A stretch of DNA of 42,204 nucleotides from Erwinia endophytica (GTDB lineage Bacteria; Pseudomonadota; Gammaproteobacteria; Enterobacterales; Enterobacteriaceae), in NCBI RefSeq assembly GCF_009295515.1, contig NZ_RQVV01000056.1, forward strand, positions 1 to 42,204. Direction: 5' to 3'. The position numbers and the translations under genes were made by a program. The number at the start of each line of letters is the position of its first letter. Position 1 is the stretch's first letter. Shown here in pieces: positions 41,321 to 42,204 of this stretch. Below the pieces are notes generated by a model that did no database searches, was not told the DNA's origin, and was given only the letters and a program-made list of their open reading frames with translations.

Positions 41321-42204
41321 TGTCAAGGTTGTTGTCACCCCTTGCTGATTCAGGCCGCCTGTTTTTCCCGCTCCGGATTTAATGTCACAGAGCCTGCCGG
41401 CTGCCAGTTTCTTGTCCTTCCTGACCAGCGTTCCGGATGGACCGAACGGGCCGACCGGTATACTTCATCGCGCCTCCTCAGTATTTCCCTGTCTTCACCA
41501 CGGTGTCGCTGAACCGGCGTTACATAACGGATACCGCTGTGCCGGTGTTCCCCGTTATACCACCGGGTAAATCTCTCCACCCACTCCCGCGCTTCTTCCA
41601 GCCTTACGAACCCAGATGACGGCCACTCCGGTACATATTTCAGCGTCCTGAACAGCGACTCCACATGTGCGTTATCGTTACTTACCCGCGGACGGCTGTG
41701 AGACGGGGTTATCGCCAGTTCCTGAAGCTTCACCTGCAATGTCTGTGACTTCATCGCCGCGCCATTATCCGCATGCAGCACCAGCGGCTGCCGATAACAC
41801 CGTTCCCGCAACACACTGCGTTGGATTAGTGCGGCCGCCTGTTCTCCGCTTTCGCTCTCATGCACTTCATAACCCGTGATTTTTCGGCTGTACAGGTCTT
41901 CGATAAGATACAGATAAAACCAGCGCCCTTTCACCACTGAGGCGAGCCAGGTGATATCCCACATCCACACCTGATTCGGCTCCGTCGCTTTCCAGGTGGT
42001 GGCCGGCCGGGCTTTCTCTCCCGTCCGCTGCCGCCCCCGTCGATGCGCTTCGCCATGCCGCCGCAGCACCCGGTAAAACGAGGACTCGCTCGCCAGATAT
42101 CTCCCCTCATCCGCCAGTCGCGGCACGATTTGCGACGGTGGCAGGCTGGCATATGCCGGCTGATGGCACACCGCCAGTATCTGCTGCTCTTCCTCCGACG
42201 CCAG
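41321..42204 (-). mobile_element. IS3-family insertion sequence, partial (runs off the window)
   Basis: The element begins at about 41321, where TGTCAAGGTTGTTGTCACCC has the TG start typical of IS3-family ends. It contains an OrfB transposase on the minus strand. The other end and OrfA lie beyond the window, so the inverted repeats and target duplication cannot be checked. The exact left boundary is an estimate from the break in the acetyltransferase reading frame. Confidence 0.7.
41350..42204 (-). CDS. IS3-family transposase OrfB (DDE integrase core), partial
   Basis: The open frame continues to the window edge, so the N-terminus is missing. A start at 42171 is only an internal GTG. The rve integrase core has the DDE triad: Asp in VWMWDITWLA, Asp in VLHADNGAAM and Glu in NDNAHVESLFRTLK. 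An HTH_21-like region precedes it (SQIVPRLADEGRYLASESSFYRVLRRHG). OrfB is normally made as an OrfAB frameshift product that cuts and joins the element ends. High GC content compared with the AT-rich flank is consistent with a mobile origin. The specific IS name is not recognised. Confidence 0.9.
   Translation of the reverse strand: MASEEEQQILAVCHQPAYASLPPSQIVPRLADEGRYLASESSFYRVLRRHGEAHRRGRQRTGEKARPATTWKATEPNQVWMWDITWLASVVKGRWFYLYLIEDLYSRKITGYEVHESESGEQAAALIQRSVLRERCYRQPLVLHADNGAAMKSQTLQVKLQELAITPSHSRPRVSNDNAHVESLFRTLKYVPEWPSSGFVRLEEAREWVERFTRWYNGEHRHSGIRYVTPVQRHRGEDREILRRRDEVYRSARSVHPERWSGRTRNWQPAGSVTLNPEREKQAA

Overview
This looks like a chromosomal segment from a gamma-proteobacterium of the order Enterobacterales. 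The evidence is close similarity to E. coli-type PqqU, Gcd, ArnBCADTEF, FetAB, GntT, HcxB (YbiC), YicN and CspE. Periplasmic gluconate dehydrogenase, an OprB porin and a cyanide-insensitive bd oxidase beside a complete arn operon suggest a member outside the Escherichia/Salmonella group, perhaps Yersiniaceae or Pectobacteriaceae. The genus cannot be fixed from sequence reading alone.

Layout. (1) 1-6.1 kb: the tail of an unknown gene, a divergent LysR regulator of the PtrR/YneJ type, then an overlapping pair of an MHS-family transporter and an N,N-dimethylformamidase large-subunit homologue. An Hsp20 chaperone with a heat-shock-type promoter follows. (2) 6.1-7.5 kb: two tandem tiny membrane-protein ORFs on the minus strand and a YicN/DUF1198 protein. 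(3) 7.5-11.9 kb: a three-gene periplasmic gluconate 2-dehydrogenase operon (Tat-exported small subunit, FAD/GMC subunit, triheme cytochrome c). (4) 12.2-14.5 kb: two convergent RcnB-like secreted proteins, each with 15-residue tandem repeats, a frameshifted SDR remnant and a small lipoprotein. (5) 14.9-20.1 kb: the PQQ receptor gene pqqU directly followed by the PQQ-dependent glucose dehydrogenase gcd, then a DUF1471 peptide. (6) 20.5-27.9 kb: the complete seven-gene arn operon for L-Ara4N modification of lipid A. (7) 28.1-30.8 kb: a Fur-box-associated iron-complex binding protein and the FetAB ABC transporter. (8) 30.8-35.3 kb, minus strand: an OprB porin and a cyanide-insensitive oxidase operon (cioA, cioB, DUF2474 small subunit). 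(9) 36.2-39.2 kb: the gluconate transporter gntT, with a clear GntR operator and a candidate CRP site, and a convergent hcxB. (10) 39.2-42.2 kb: mostly non-coding DNA, cspE, and an acetyltransferase gene cut by an IS3-family element that runs off the window.

How the genes fit together. Much of the window reads as a direct-oxidation neighbourhood. OprB would admit glucose, PqqU would import the PQQ cofactor, Gcd would oxidise glucose to gluconate in the periplasm, and gluconate dehydrogenase would take gluconate to 2-ketogluconate. GntT would take up gluconate. Gcd and gluconate dehydrogenase feed electrons to ubiquinone, and the CIO can reoxidise the quinol. The arn operon and the iron genes lie between these genes. 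A link through acid and Fe(III) sensing (PmrA) is possible but is only inference.

The most distinctive items are the transporter/DMFase-like pair without a visible small subunit, the pqqU-gcd adjacency, the twin RcnB proteins with period-matched but different repeats, and several unannotated small ORFs and perfect inverted repeats.
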